DNA from: Candidatus Pacearchaeota archaeon
GTDB taxonomy: Archaea; Nanoarchaeota; Nanoarchaeia; Pacearchaeales; GW2011-AR1
Assembly (NCBI GenBank): GCA_023228245.1
Contig: JALOBN010000004.1
Location: forward strand, 1 to 64,000
DNA length: 64,000 nt
Direction: 5' to 3'
Part shown: piece by piece, positions 50,664 through 59,561 of the stretch
How the letters are laid out: every line of letters starts with the position of its first letter
Position numbering within the stretch: the stretch's first letter is position 1
Made by a program: the position numbers and the translations under genes
Notes under the pieces: generated by a model
The model's input: the letters and a program-made list of their open reading frames with translations, nothing else
Told to the model about the DNA's origin: nothing
The model's database searches: none

Positions 50664-51266
50664 TTATGCTTCTGGACTTTTGATAACAACTTTATCCTCC
50701 CCTACTTTTTGCCAAATAACGAAGTAGAAATTTTCTCCTGGTTTTAATTTAAATTGATATTCATAATTTTCAATTGTGATATAAACATATTCTATATCTT
50801 CGCCGGTAGCAGGAAATTCTTGTGTCTTTCCAAATATTTGAAGAGGGATACATTCTGCGTCGGGGTCTGTTGTGGGATTTAAAGTAACACAAACGCTTTC
50901 GTTTACAAGTTGTTGATAACCAACTGCATAAACTTTATTTTTATTTCCGAAGATAAAATAAAGATTTCCTGTGTCTCCAATATAGTCAACATAATTTTTT
51001 ATAAAATTTTCCATTAATAATTTCATTTCGTCTTCATCAAGTTGACTATACGTTCCGTAATCTAAAACATTTTGGCTTTCAATTCCAAGTTCTTCCCCCA
51101 AGTCATAAAGTTTTGCAGATTCTTTTTCTTCGGTATAATTTGAAACAGTTACAATTCCAACAGTTACAACAATTATAATTATCGCTGCAATTAAAAAAAA
51201 CTGCCCTCTACAATTTTTTGGAAAAAAATTACGTCGAAAAAATTGATTCCCCTCTTTATCAATCAT
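50664..51266 (-). CDS. Pilin-like membrane protein, 200 aa
   Basis: First gene of the pilus operon. After a basic leader, NCRGQFFLIAAIIIIVVTVG is a single N-terminal helix with a possible class III site (RGQFF), and the rest is an extracellular domain with two cysteines (ESVCVTLNPTTDPDAECIPL). A helical stalk (EEKESAKLYDLGEELGIESQ) links them. I do not recognise the head domain. It starts 43 bases after the P-type ATPase stop, so the promoter must lie in that gap or the genes share a transcript. Confidence 0.75.
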   Translation of the reverse strand: MIDKEGNQFFRRNFFPKNCRGQFFLIAAIIIIVVTVGIVTVSNYTEEKESAKLYDLGEELGIESQNVLDYGTYSQLDEDEMKLLMENFIKNYVDYIGDTGNLYFIFGNKNKVYAVGYQQLVNESVCVTLNPTTDPDAECIPLQIFGKTQEFPATGEDIEYVYITIENYEYQFKLKPGENFYFVIWQKVGEDKVVIKSPEA

Positions 51267-51309
51267 TCATTAAAAAAGAGAAAAAGGGTTTATTAATTTT
51301 ATTGAATTT

Positions 51310-53928
51310 TTACACTTTCACCTTGAGAAATTTTGTTATTTCAAAGAACAAAAATCCTGCAGAAGCAAAGCCTATTGCAAGTACGAGTTCTCCAAAAGAA
51401 ATTACTGTTAACCCCAATATCGGTGCAATCGGAGTATAAATTGCAACTATCTGCAAAATTCCTGCCACAAGAATTGAGAACAGCATAAACTTATTGCTAA
51501 ACAATCCAACTTTCCAAATATTTTTTTCATCAGAACGACATGTTAACGCAATAAAAAGTTCAGCAAATACAGAAGTTGTAAGTGCAATTGTTCTCGCTTT
51601 CGCTAAGTCCTGCTGATAAAAAAATAAAAATAAAACAATCGTTGCAGTAAATGAAATTAAACCTGCAACTAAAATAAATCTGAAGATTCCTTTTAGAATA
51701 TTGTTATTATGATTTAATGGGATTCTTTTCATAATATTATCTTCTTCTTTTTCAATACTCAACGCAATGCTCGGAAGAGAGTCTGTAATTAAATTCATCC
51801 AGAGAATCGCAAGCGGAAGAAATGGCAAAGGCATCGACGATAAAATTGCTACAGAGACAACAAACAATTCATCAATATTTGCAGAGAGCTGAAGTTTGAT
51901 AGATTTTCTCATGTTATCATAAACTCTTCTTCCCTCGCGAATTGCATAAACTATTGTATTAAAGTTATCATCAAGAAGAATTATATCCGAAACATCTCTC
52001 GCAACATCTGTTCCTCTGATTCCCATCGCAATTCCAATATGTGCTTCTTTCAAAGCAAGAATATCATTAACACCATCGCCAGTTACAGCAACAATTTCTC
52101 CATTGCCTTTCAAGATTTGGATTATTTTTAATTTAATTTCAGGAGTTATTCTTGCGAAAATAGTTTTCTCATCCACAATTTTCCTGAATTCCCAGTCAGA
52201 TAATTTTTCAATTTCTCTGCCTTCAATTGATTCTCCGTCGAGATTAATCATTTTCGCAACAGCATTTGCAGTCAAAACTGAATCTCCCGTAATCATCTTA
52301 ATTTTTATTCCTGCATTTCTGCATTCAAGAATTGCTCCAGCAATTTCTTCTCTAGGCGTGTCAAGCATTCCCTGAAATCCTAAAAATATTAAATTACTCT
52401 CAGCAATTTCTTGATTAAATTTTGCAGGGACTTCTTTATATGCAAATCCCAACACCCTCAAAGCATCAGAAGCCATCTTCTCATAATTTTCCAAAATTTC
52501 AAATCTTCTTTTTTCTGTAAGATTTACAACTCTGCCGTTTAGTAATTCTTTGGAGCATTTTGTTATTAAAATATCAGGCGCACCTTTTACATAACTTACA
52601 AATTTACCGTCGGTTTTTCTTACAATTGACATCATTTTCCTACTCGAAGAAAAAGAATATTCTTTCATCCTCTTTTCTTTTTCAAGTTCTGTTTTTTTTA
52701 CAAATCCCGAATTATATGCTGAAATAATTAATGCTTTTTCCGTAGGGTCACCAATCATTTCTAATTTTTTCCCACTGATTTCCAACTGTGCGTTATTACA
52801 TAAAATTCCAGTCCTCAACAATTGTGTTAAATCAGAATTTGTTTTAGGAGAAATTTTTTTGTCGTTAAGATAAAAAGAATTGCCATTGATTTTTACAAAA
52901 TTATTTCCAAAATAAATTCCTGTAACGGTCATTTCTTCTTTTGTTAAAGTTCCTGTTTTATCTGTGCAGATAACTGTCGTTCTTCCGAGAGTTTCTGCTG
53001 CGGGAAGTTTTCGAACAAGTGCATTATATTTTTGCATTCTTCCTATTGCAAGTGCGAGGGTAATAGAAATCACAGCAGGTAATCCTTCGGGGATAACACT
53101 TACAGCAAGGGCAATTCCTTCAAGAATCATCTGGAAAATTTCTTCTCCGTTATAAATTCCAATTAAGATAAGTAGAAAACTAACTGCCAAAACAACAACT
53201 ACAATTTTCTTTGAAAAAATATCTAATTTTTTTTCAAGTGGAGTTTTTTCTTGTTTTATTTGCTGAACTTTTTCTGCAATTTTTCCAAACTCTGTTTTCA
53301 TTCCAGTAGATACAACAACCGCTTTTCCGTTTCCTCTGACTATCGATGTTCCAGCATAAAGCATATTTGTTCTTTCAGATAACAAAAAATTAGCAGAGAT
53401 TCTTTCCGAAAATTTATCTTGCGGAAAACTTTCTCCTGTGAGTGCAGCTTCATTTGCCTGCAAATCATTTGAATATAAAATTCTGCAATCTGCTGAAATT
53501 CTGTCTCCTTCTGAAATTGAAAGAATATCTCCAGGCACAATCTCCGACGACAAAACCTCAGAAATTTTCCCATCTCTTATTACTCTAACTTTTGGAACAA
53601 GAAGTTCTTTCATCTTCGAAATAATTTTCTCTGCTTTGTATTGCTGGAAAAAACCTATCACAGAATTCAGTAAGATAATAATCATAATTATACCAAAGTC
53701 AACATAATGTCCAATAAAAAAAGAAAAAATCGCAGCAGCTAATAAAATTAAAATAAAAATAGATTTGAATTGTTCAAGAAAAATAAAAAACGGATTTATT
53801 TTGTGCGTTTGTTTTAGTTCATTTTTTCCGTATTCTTCCAGCCTCGATAAAACTTCTTTTTCACTAAGCCCGTTCTCGCTTGTGTTCAGCTTTCTCAAAA
53901 CCTCTTTTTTATCCAGTGCGTGCCACAT
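51310..53928 (-). CDS. P-type cation-transporting ATPase, Ca2+ type (P2A-like)
   Basis: An ATP-driven ion pump of 872 residues. It has the M4 motif IPEGLPAVISITLALAIGR, the phosphorylation site VICTDKTGTLTKEE near residue 320, the nucleotide-binding KGAPD (near 445), the hinge VTGDGVNDILALKEAHIGIA and the M6 motif LWMNLITDSLPSIALSIEK. N-terminal MWHALDKKEVLRKLNTSENG is a P2-type cation-ATPase N-domain. M4 and M6 side chains fit Ca2+ or Mn2+ transport of the PMR1/SERCA group, but specificity cannot be fixed here. Length is normal. Confidence 0.95.
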   Translation of the reverse strand: MWHALDKKEVLRKLNTSENGLSEKEVLSRLEEYGKNELKQTHKINPFFIFLEQFKSIFILILLAAAIFSFFIGHYVDFGIIMIIILLNSVIGFFQQYKAEKIISKMKELLVPKVRVIRDGKISEVLSSEIVPGDILSISEGDRISADCRILYSNDLQANEAALTGESFPQDKFSERISANFLLSERTNMLYAGTSIVRGNGKAVVVSTGMKTEFGKIAEKVQQIKQEKTPLEKKLDIFSKKIVVVVLAVSFLLILIGIYNGEEIFQMILEGIALAVSVIPEGLPAVISITLALAIGRMQKYNALVRKLPAAETLGRTTVICTDKTGTLTKEEMTVTGIYFGNNFVKINGNSFYLNDKKISPKTNSDLTQLLRTGILCNNAQLEISGKKLEMIGDPTEKALIISAYNSGFVKKTELEKEKRMKEYSFSSSRKMMSIVRKTDGKFVSYVKGAPDILITKCSKELLNGRVVNLTEKRRFEILENYEKMASDALRVLGFAYKEVPAKFNQEIAESNLIFLGFQGMLDTPREEIAGAILECRNAGIKIKMITGDSVLTANAVAKMINLDGESIEGREIEKLSDWEFRKIVDEKTIFARITPEIKLKIIQILKGNGEIVAVTGDGVNDILALKEAHIGIAMGIRGTDVARDVSDIILLDDNFNTIVYAIREGRRVYDNMRKSIKLQLSANIDELFVVSVAILSSMPLPFLPLAILWMNLITDSLPSIALSIEKEEDNIMKRIPLNHNNNILKGIFRFILVAGLISFTATIVLFLFFYQQDLAKARTIALTTSVFAELFIALTCRSDEKNIWKVGLFSNKFMLFSILVAGILQIVAIYTPIAPILGLTVISFGELVLAIGFASAGFLFFEITKFLKVKV

Positions 53929-53972
53929 TAAAATAAAAAATAAAATGAAGTTAATAAAATTTGTTAAGAAAA

Positions 53973-54225
53973 GTAGACCGAGTGATAGCTCATAAGAACC
54001 AGAAAGCTACCTTTATTCTTCCTCGGCTCTGCTACCCGATAAGCATCTCGACAAATGTTTAGGGCTGCTTCGATCAGGACCTGACCCGTTTCGCATCCGC
54101 AAGATCAAACCGGACAAAGCGTCAACGTAGGGATAAAGACTCCCTGACACTTAATCACGCTCACTCTCGCAGTCTGCATAAAGCTCACTTGCAATGGCGG
54201 AGAGCTAACCCGCCGACCTGTCTAC
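53973..54225 (-). ncRNA. ffs: Signal recognition particle RNA (7S)
   Basis: A GC-rich island of about 253 bases in AT-rich DNA. On the minus strand the 5' end GTAGAC (54220-54225) pairs with GTCTAC at the 3' end (53973-53978). The 5' part holds the Alu-domain-like GGTCGGCGGGTTAGC, and the S domain shows the helix 8 signature GGGTCAGGTCC ... CGAAGCAGCCC. The apical loop between them reads TGAT (54073-54076) where a GNAR tetraloop is normal. A box CTTAAATATT (54247-54256) lies about 22 bases upstream, and a T-rich stretch follows the 3' end. Confidence 0.94.
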
Positions 54226-54246
54226 AAAATTATAGAATAATTAGAA

Positions 54247-54256
54247 TATTTAAGGG
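54247..54256 (-). promoter_or_regulatory. TATA-like box of the SRP RNA gene
   Basis: AATATTTAAG on the plus strand (CTTAAATATT on the minus), 22 bases before the predicted RNA 5' end. Confidence 0.55.
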
Positions 54257-54296
54257 TTTTGATTGACTTCGAGCAAAAGTGAACTAAGTGACTTTT

Positions 54297-54317
54297 TTAG
54301 AATTATTTTCTAGACTT
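54297..54317. repeat. 21-bp sequence shared with 33213-33233, copy 2
   Basis: It covers the last codons (KSRK) and stop of the YG-repeat surface protein gene, and is identical to the end of the gene at 33.2 kb. The two proteins show no other evident similarity. Confidence 0.8.
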
Positions 54318-55457
54318 AACTTTCAAGACAATTAATATTCCTGTTAAAACAATAAATGAAGAAAGAATTAATAAGAAAGGAACAGGGTTTGCTTCAACAA
54401 CTTTTCCGTCTTCTGTAACATGACCTGTTAATCCTAAAAATTCTGTAATCTGTTGCCATATGCTTTTTTGTTCAGGAGTGTCGGTTGTTTCTTGTTCTAT
54501 AACTGAATCTTCTGTTAAATCTTCTTCATTTAATCTAATATATTTTCCACTGCTTCCTCCACTATTGCTGCTCTTTGTTTGCGGTGTTGTGTCTTCTCCA
54601 ATCATAAATATAGAAAAGTGAGGTGTTGTTGCAGAATATTCATATTCATTAGTTGTTTCATTAATATAATTTGTAGTTAATTTTGTCCAACTTGTTCCTT
54701 CAAGAACATATAAACTTATTTTATTCTTATCTGAGACTAAACTTTTGTTAATTTTAAAATAGATTGTTCCTGTTCCGTTAATTGTTGAATTGATTTCAAT
54801 AATTTTTAATGGTTTTATATTTGTTAAAATTGTTCCATTTGTTATTTCAGCTGTATCAAGAATTGCTACTGTAATGTTTGCTCCAGTAGGTCCGATTACG
54901 TCGCTGATATATTGTGATGCTTCTTCTGTTATTTGAACATTTCTTATTGTAATTTCTTGTTCAGTAGAATAAGTATGGCTGTCTCCTGCATTTAATTCTA
55001 GTTTAATATTATGTGTTCCGAATGAAAAGTAATTTGTGTTCAAACTTACATTGTAATCAAGATTTCCGTTTGAATATCCATATTGATAATCATATCCATA
55101 ACCGTAACCATAACCGTAGCCGTATCCATATCCTTTTGTTGTGTTGTCTGAAACTAAACTAACGATTACTCCTTTGCTTTCACAATCTGAACTTGAACTA
55201 TTTATTGCGAATGAACATAAGTAATCAAAATTATCATAAACTTCTAAATTTGAAAGATTCATTCTTTCATTTGAATTTATTGCGATACTAAAAATAGCAG
55301 AAATTATTTTGCCTGTAATTGGGTTTGAATCTGTGAAATTGTTTAAGTTCAATTTGATTGCTTGTACTGGGCCAGCGAGGAGAATTAAACTTATTATGAC
55401 TACAGTTATTAGTGATGCAACAATTGTTTTCTGTTTCCCCGAATTCATTTTATTCAT
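54303..55457 (-). CDS. Membrane-anchored surface protein with (YG)n repeat, 384 aa
   Basis: A signal peptide (IVASLITVVIISLILLAGPV) is followed by a beta-rich ectodomain. At 109-128 lies an uninterrupted Tyr-Gly repeat (GYGYGYGYGYGYGYDYQYGY), made of near-identical hexanucleotides, a likely slippage-prone site. The second half resembles archaeal surface proteins with a C-terminal beta module (GTSWTKLTTNYINETTNEYE, then YSATTPHFSIFMIGEDTTPQ). A linker precedes the last transmembrane helix (FLLILSSFIVLTGILIVL) and the tail KVKSRK. Its neighbours are the SRP RNA and the glycan locus. Confidence 0.82.
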   Translation of the reverse strand: MNKMNSGKQKTIVASLITVVIISLILLAGPVQAIKLNLNNFTDSNPITGKIISAIFSIAINSNERMNLSNLEVYDNFDYLCSFAINSSSSDCESKGVIVSLVSDNTTKGYGYGYGYGYGYGYDYQYGYSNGNLDYNVSLNTNYFSFGTHNIKLELNAGDSHTYSTEQEITIRNVQITEEASQYISDVIGPTGANITVAILDTAEITNGTILTNIKPLKIIEINSTINGTGTIYFKINKSLVSDKNKISLYVLEGTSWTKLTTNYINETTNEYEYSATTPHFSIFMIGEDTTPQTKSSNSGGSSGKYIRLNEEDLTEDSVIEQETTDTPEQKSIWQQITEFLGLTGHVTEDGKVVEANPVPFLLILSSFIVLTGILIVLKVKSRK

Positions 55458-55589
55458 AAATATTTCCTTATTAAAAATGTTTTGTTATAATTTATTCTAT
55501 AATCTTGTTTTTAAATATTCCTATTTTTGTATTACCTTTTAATGACAACATAACACAAACTTTAAATATGTTCTAAAATATATTTTGAA

Positions 55590-56534
55590 ATGAAACTTGT
55601 AATAAATATTCCTTGTTATAATGAAGAGCAAACTCTTCCGATGGTTTTGAAAGAATTACCGAAGAAGATTTCTGGGATAGATAAGATAGAAGTTCAAATT
55701 GTCGACGATGGTTCTTCTGATAAAACTATTGAAGTTGCAGAAAAATTTGGTGTTGATAGAATAATAAGACATAAGAAAAACAAGGGACTTGGAATTGCGT
55801 TCAAAGAAGGAATGCAGTCTGCTTTGGAGAATGGGGCAGATATTTTTGTTAACACCGACGCAGATAATCAATACCCTTCTAAATATATAAAAGATTTAGT
55901 TGAACCTATAATTAAACAAAGAGCAGATTTGGTTATTGGAAATAGAAAACCTTGGAAAGTAAAATATTTTTCTCCATTAAAAAAATTCCTTCAATGGTTT
56001 GGGAACGGGCTTGTGAGAAATATTCTTGGAAGCAATGTTCCAGATACTGTTTCAGGTTTCAGAGCATATTCGAAAGATGCAATGTTAAAGATGAATGTTG
56101 TTACAAAATTTTCTTATGTTCTTGATACAATAATGCAAGCAGTTCAGAAAGATTTGAAAATAGAAAGCATACCAATAGAAACAAATCCTCCGACGAGAAA
56201 ATCAAGATTATTCAAAAATATTTTTCAGCATATGAAGAAATCAGGTTCAAATTTGATTAGGATATTTTATCTTTACGAACCTCTAAAAACATTTTTTTAT
56301 CTTTCACTTGTATTCTCAATTCCAGGTTTGTTTTTAATTGCGAGGTTTTTTTATTATATGTTTACAGCAAATTACGGACAGCATATTCAATCATTAATCG
56401 TTGCTTCTATTCTTATAGTAACAGGAGTTCTTTCAGTTGCTCTCGGCATAATTGGCGATTCATTAAAGACTAACCGAGTGTTGACAGAAGAAGTATTATA
56501 TAAATTGAAGAAAAAAGAATTTAATGGAAGATGA
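55590..56534 (+). CDS. Family 2 glycosyltransferase, dolichol-phosphate sugar synthase-like
   Basis: The GT2 domain covers residues 1-220 with INIPCYNEEQTLPMVLKELP, VDDGSSDKT (38-46), the DxD-type motif NTDADNQYPS (88-97) and VSGFRAYSKDAMLKMN. Two transmembrane helices follow at the C-terminus (LSLVFSIPGLFLIARFFYYM and IVASILIVTGVLSVALGIIG). Such proteins transfer sugars to polyprenyl phosphate in archaeal N-glycosylation. It is the first gene of the plus-strand glycan locus and overlaps the next gene by 4 bases. Confidence 0.93.
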   Translation: MKLVINIPCYNEEQTLPMVLKELPKKISGIDKIEVQIVDDGSSDKTIEVAEKFGVDRIIRHKKNKGLGIAFKEGMQSALENGADIFVNTDADNQYPSKYIKDLVEPIIKQRADLVIGNRKPWKVKYFSPLKKFLQWFGNGLVRNILGSNVPDTVSGFRAYSKDAMLKMNVVTKFSYVLDTIMQAVQKDLKIESIPIETNPPTRKSRLFKNIFQHMKKSGSNLIRIFYLYEPLKTFFYLSLVFSIPGLFLIARFFYYMFTANYGQHIQSLIVASILIVTGVLSVALGIIGDSLKTNRVLTEEVLYKLKKKEFNGR

Positions 56535-57658
56535 AACGAGTTTTGATTGTAGCTCACCGATGGCCACCAAGATATGGGGGTTTACAAAATATTGCTTTTC
56601 GTTATGCTGAACTTTTATCGAAAAGATTTAAAGTGTCTATTATTACTAGTAAAGAAAAAGGGATTAAAAATATCAAACCTCTTAAAACAAGATTAATTGG
56701 AGTGAATGCAAATCCTTTTTTGTATAATCATTTTGGGATTCCCCAACCTCTTTTTAATTTAAACGAATTATCTAAGAAGATGAAAGAAGAAGTTAAGAAG
56801 AATGATGTTATTTTAATTAATGATAGATATTATTTAACTTCTTTTTTTGCAGTTTATTTTGCAAAAAAATATAAGAAAAAAATTATTACAATAATCCATA
56901 CTTCTATCCAAAATTATAAAGGCGTTTCTAAAATATTATATTCTTTCTTAAATTATATAGCAAGATATGTTATTGCTAATTCTGACCACATCATCGGGGT
57001 TTCAAGTGAATCTTTGAAAAATGTTTTGACAAGTTACAAATTAAATGTAAAGAGTCAAGAAGTTCTTTTTAATAGTTTAGAAAAGCCAGAATTAATAAAT
57101 GTAAAAAAGAAAAATAAACTTAACTTAATTTTTGTAGGGCGGTTAGTTGATTTTAAAGGGGTAGATATCATTTTAAAGATAGCTGAAAAATTAAAAGAAG
57201 ATAAGGGGGTTATTTTCAATATTATTGGGGAAGGGATTGAAAGAGGAAACTTAGAAAAATTAAAAGAAAATACTGGATTGAATAACGTTAATTTTCTTGG
57301 TCCTATTTATAGCCGGGAAGATATGTTGAATCAATATAAAAAAAATGATGTCGTTATCTTATTATCTAAGAAGAGAGAGGGGTTTCCATTATCCATTTCT
57401 GACGCATTGGTTTTTGGAAAACCAATTATAATCAATGAGAATGTAAAAATCAAAGAATTTGAGGGTTTTAATTTGGGATTTATCGAGGATAACAACAATA
57501 TTTCTAAAATAGTTAAGCATTTATTATCTTTAAAGTCAGATTCTGTATTCTATGATAAAACATCTAAAGAAGCATTTCGTTTTGCTAAAAAATATCTTGA
57601 TGTTGAGAAAAATATAAATAAACTCTCTGGAGTAATTAATGGTCAAGATAATCTTTAA
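56531..57658 (+). CDS. Family 4 (group 1) glycosyltransferase
   Basis: GT-B fold enzyme of 375 residues. The N-terminal domain begins VLIVAHRWPPRYGGLQNIAF, and the C-terminal domain carries LIFVGRLVDFKGVDIILKIA, NIIGEGIERGNLEKL, NVNFLGPIYSREDMLNQY and the donor-binding EX7E-like stretch SKKREGFPLSISDALVFGKP. It probably extends a surface glycan or lipid-linked oligosaccharide. It overlaps both neighbours (4 bases upstream, 20 downstream). The gene contains none of the CGTCG/CGACG words that are frequent in the core genes. Confidence 0.93.
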   Translation: MKRVLIVAHRWPPRYGGLQNIAFRYAELLSKRFKVSIITSKEKGIKNIKPLKTRLIGVNANPFLYNHFGIPQPLFNLNELSKKMKEEVKKNDVILINDRYYLTSFFAVYFAKKYKKKIITIIHTSIQNYKGVSKILYSFLNYIARYVIANSDHIIGVSSESLKNVLTSYKLNVKSQEVLFNSLEKPELINVKKKNKLNLIFVGRLVDFKGVDIILKIAEKLKEDKGVIFNIIGEGIERGNLEKLKENTGLNNVNFLGPIYSREDMLNQYKKNDVVILLSKKREGFPLSISDALVFGKPIIINENVKIKEFEGFNLGFIEDNNNISKIVKHLLSLKSDSVFYDKTSKEAFRFAKKYLDVEKNINKLSGVINGQDNL

Positions 57659-59561
57659 ACTTGACTTATTAGTCGCCTTTGTTTTAATTTTATTCCTATC
57701 TTTTTACAAGGAACCAATAATTACCAATATCCTCCTTCTTCCACTTTATTTAATAATTCCCTTTAGGATTGGAGATTTAATATTCATTTTATTAAAAAAA
57801 ATAAACGGATTTGAACAATTGAAATTTATTCATTTTTATAAATGGGTATTGGGAGCATTATTTTTGTTTCTTCTTTCTTTTATCCTTTCTTTATCTAATT
57901 TTTTTTCTATTTATTTAATTAATATTCTAATAATTTTTTTTCTAGTTCTCTCTTTTTTTATAAGGGCGGATTTTGAGATTTGGATTAGAAAAGATTCTCT
58001 TTTTCTCTTGCTTGTTATCTTCTTAAATATTCTCTTGCTTTTTACATTTCTTAGATTCTCATCCCCCCTTCCCTTACAGCCTAGCCCAGATTTAATTCAA
58101 GAAAAAGTAATCTTTAACAAAATTGTCTTTGAAAATCAATTTGATATTTTATTGACTAATTATTCTAATTCTTTCTTGATGAATAGCAAATCTCCTATTT
58201 GGCAACTAATTAATTCTTCTTTGATTACTTTGACTAATGCAGATTATCTTTATGTGGCATGGTTTTTTCCCCTTCTTTCTTTGTCTATTTTCTCTTTTGG
58301 CATTTTTGAATTTGGAAAAAGATTATTTAAATCTAAAAAAATGGCAGTCTTATCTTCTATTTTTTCCTTGTGGATGGTAGAATTATCTAATCCCTCTTTT
58401 ATTTATAATATTCAAAGTTCTATTTTTTTAATCGTGTCTTTATTTTCATTAATATTCTTATTCGATAACTTCAAGATAAAACTCCCCTTAACTAAGAGAA
58501 TTATGATTTTTTTCCCCATTTTTATGTGCTTGTTTTTATTTCATTATATAACTTGCATTTTATTTATGTTATATTTTTTTCTTAGTTTATTTTATATTAA
58601 TATTATTTCTAAACATGAAAAAGTACAAACAATATTTACTTTTATTCTAATTTTTTTATTGATAATTTCTTCATTAATTTTTTATTTTAAATTAAATATT
58701 CCCTTAAATAATTTAAATTTATTTTCTACCATTCAAGATACTCTTTCATTAGAACAAAAAATTAATCTATTAAACTCTTGGTTTACCTTTCCCGTTATCG
58801 GAATAGTCCTCCTTGGTTCTTTAATTTTGCTAATTAAAAATTTTAGAAATAAAGTAGAAGCCCCTCTTTTCCTTGTCCATACTTGGTTTATAATTAATTT
58901 TTTTATAATTCTACTTCCATTGACGGGAGTTATTCGGTTGTTTTTATTTCTTAATCTAACTATCCCATTCGTCCTCACTTTGGCTCTTTTTTATATTTGT
59001 AAAAAGTCTAAAATAAATTCTTATTATAAACTTCTTTTAGTAGTGATTATCTTACTTCCCTTAATCCTAAATTTCTTCTTTGTAATTAATGAATTCAGAG
59101 AACAAAATACTTTGACTAATGAAGTATCTTATTTTTCTTCTTCTGAATTGATAATGGCAAACTGGATAAAAGAAAATACTCTCGAAGATATTTTAATTAT
59201 TTCTGACCCAGATACTCAAAATATTATTGAAGGATTATCTAACCGGCTGACCATTGGGGGAGCATTTATGGGTGAAGAAGACCAAAAAGATGTTCTTAAA
59301 TTGATAAACTCCCTCACGTGTGAGGAGTATTTTAACAATCTTAATTATTACTTTACGACGTATAACGTAAAAGAAATAGTAATAGTCATTACAGATAGAA
59401 CTATTTATTGGGAAAAATATGGGATAAGGGCATTTAAACCGATATTACTAACAGAATCTGTACTTGATATAGAAAATTGTTATTTAACTCCCATTTATCT
59501 TAATAAATCTGCAAATATTAAAATCTATTCTTACAAAATATCAAATGAAACCTCTAATTAA
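57639..59561 (+). CDS. Polytopic membrane protein, GT-C glycosyltransferase-like, 640 aa
   Basis: A strongly hydrophobic protein with about 13-14 transmembrane helices up to residue 490, followed by a soluble domain of about 145 residues (ELIMANWIKENTLEDILIIS, then NIIEGLSNRLTIGGAFMGEE). That layout matches GT-C-type enzymes that move sugars from polyprenyl carriers on the outer face. An acidic motif just after an early helix (SPDLIQEKV, near 150) could be the catalytic Asp/Glu, but this is uncertain. It overlaps the GT4 gene and the flippase-like gene. Confidence 0.75.
   Translation: MVKIIFKLDLLVAFVLILFLSFYKEPIITNILLLPLYLIIPFRIGDLIFILLKKINGFEQLKFIHFYKWVLGALFLFLLSFILSLSNFFSIYLINILIIFFLVLSFFIRADFEIWIRKDSLFLLLVIFLNILLLFTFLRFSSPLPLQPSPDLIQEKVIFNKIVFENQFDILLTNYSNSFLMNSKSPIWQLINSSLITLTNADYLYVAWFFPLLSLSIFSFGIFEFGKRLFKSKKMAVLSSIFSLWMVELSNPSFIYNIQSSIFLIVSLFSLIFLFDNFKIKLPLTKRIMIFFPIFMCLFLFHYITCILFMLYFFLSLFYINIISKHEKVQTIFTFILIFLLIISSLIFYFKLNIPLNNLNLFSTIQDTLSLEQKINLLNSWFTFPVIGIVLLGSLILLIKNFRNKVEAPLFLVHTWFIINFFIILLPLTGVIRLFLFLNLTIPFVLTLALFYICKKSKINSYYKLLLVVIILLPLILNFFFVINEFREQNTLTNEVSYFSSSELIMANWIKENTLEDILIISDPDTQNIIEGLSNRLTIGGAFMGEEDQKDVLKLINSLTCEEYFNNLNYYFTTYNVKEIVIVITDRTIYWEKYGIRAFKPILLTESVLDIENCYLTPIYLNKSANIKIYSYKISNETSN

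Noticed and set aside
53929..54302. The GC-rich stretch as a tRNA cluster or a foreign gene
   Set aside because: No cloverleaf or long frame is seen. The SRP helix 8 signature and the pairing ends identify it as SRP RNA.
55080..55140. Regular short repeats that could be taken for a CRISPR or minisatellite array
   Set aside because: They are in-frame hexanucleotides encoding Tyr-Gly within a surface protein, with no spacers.
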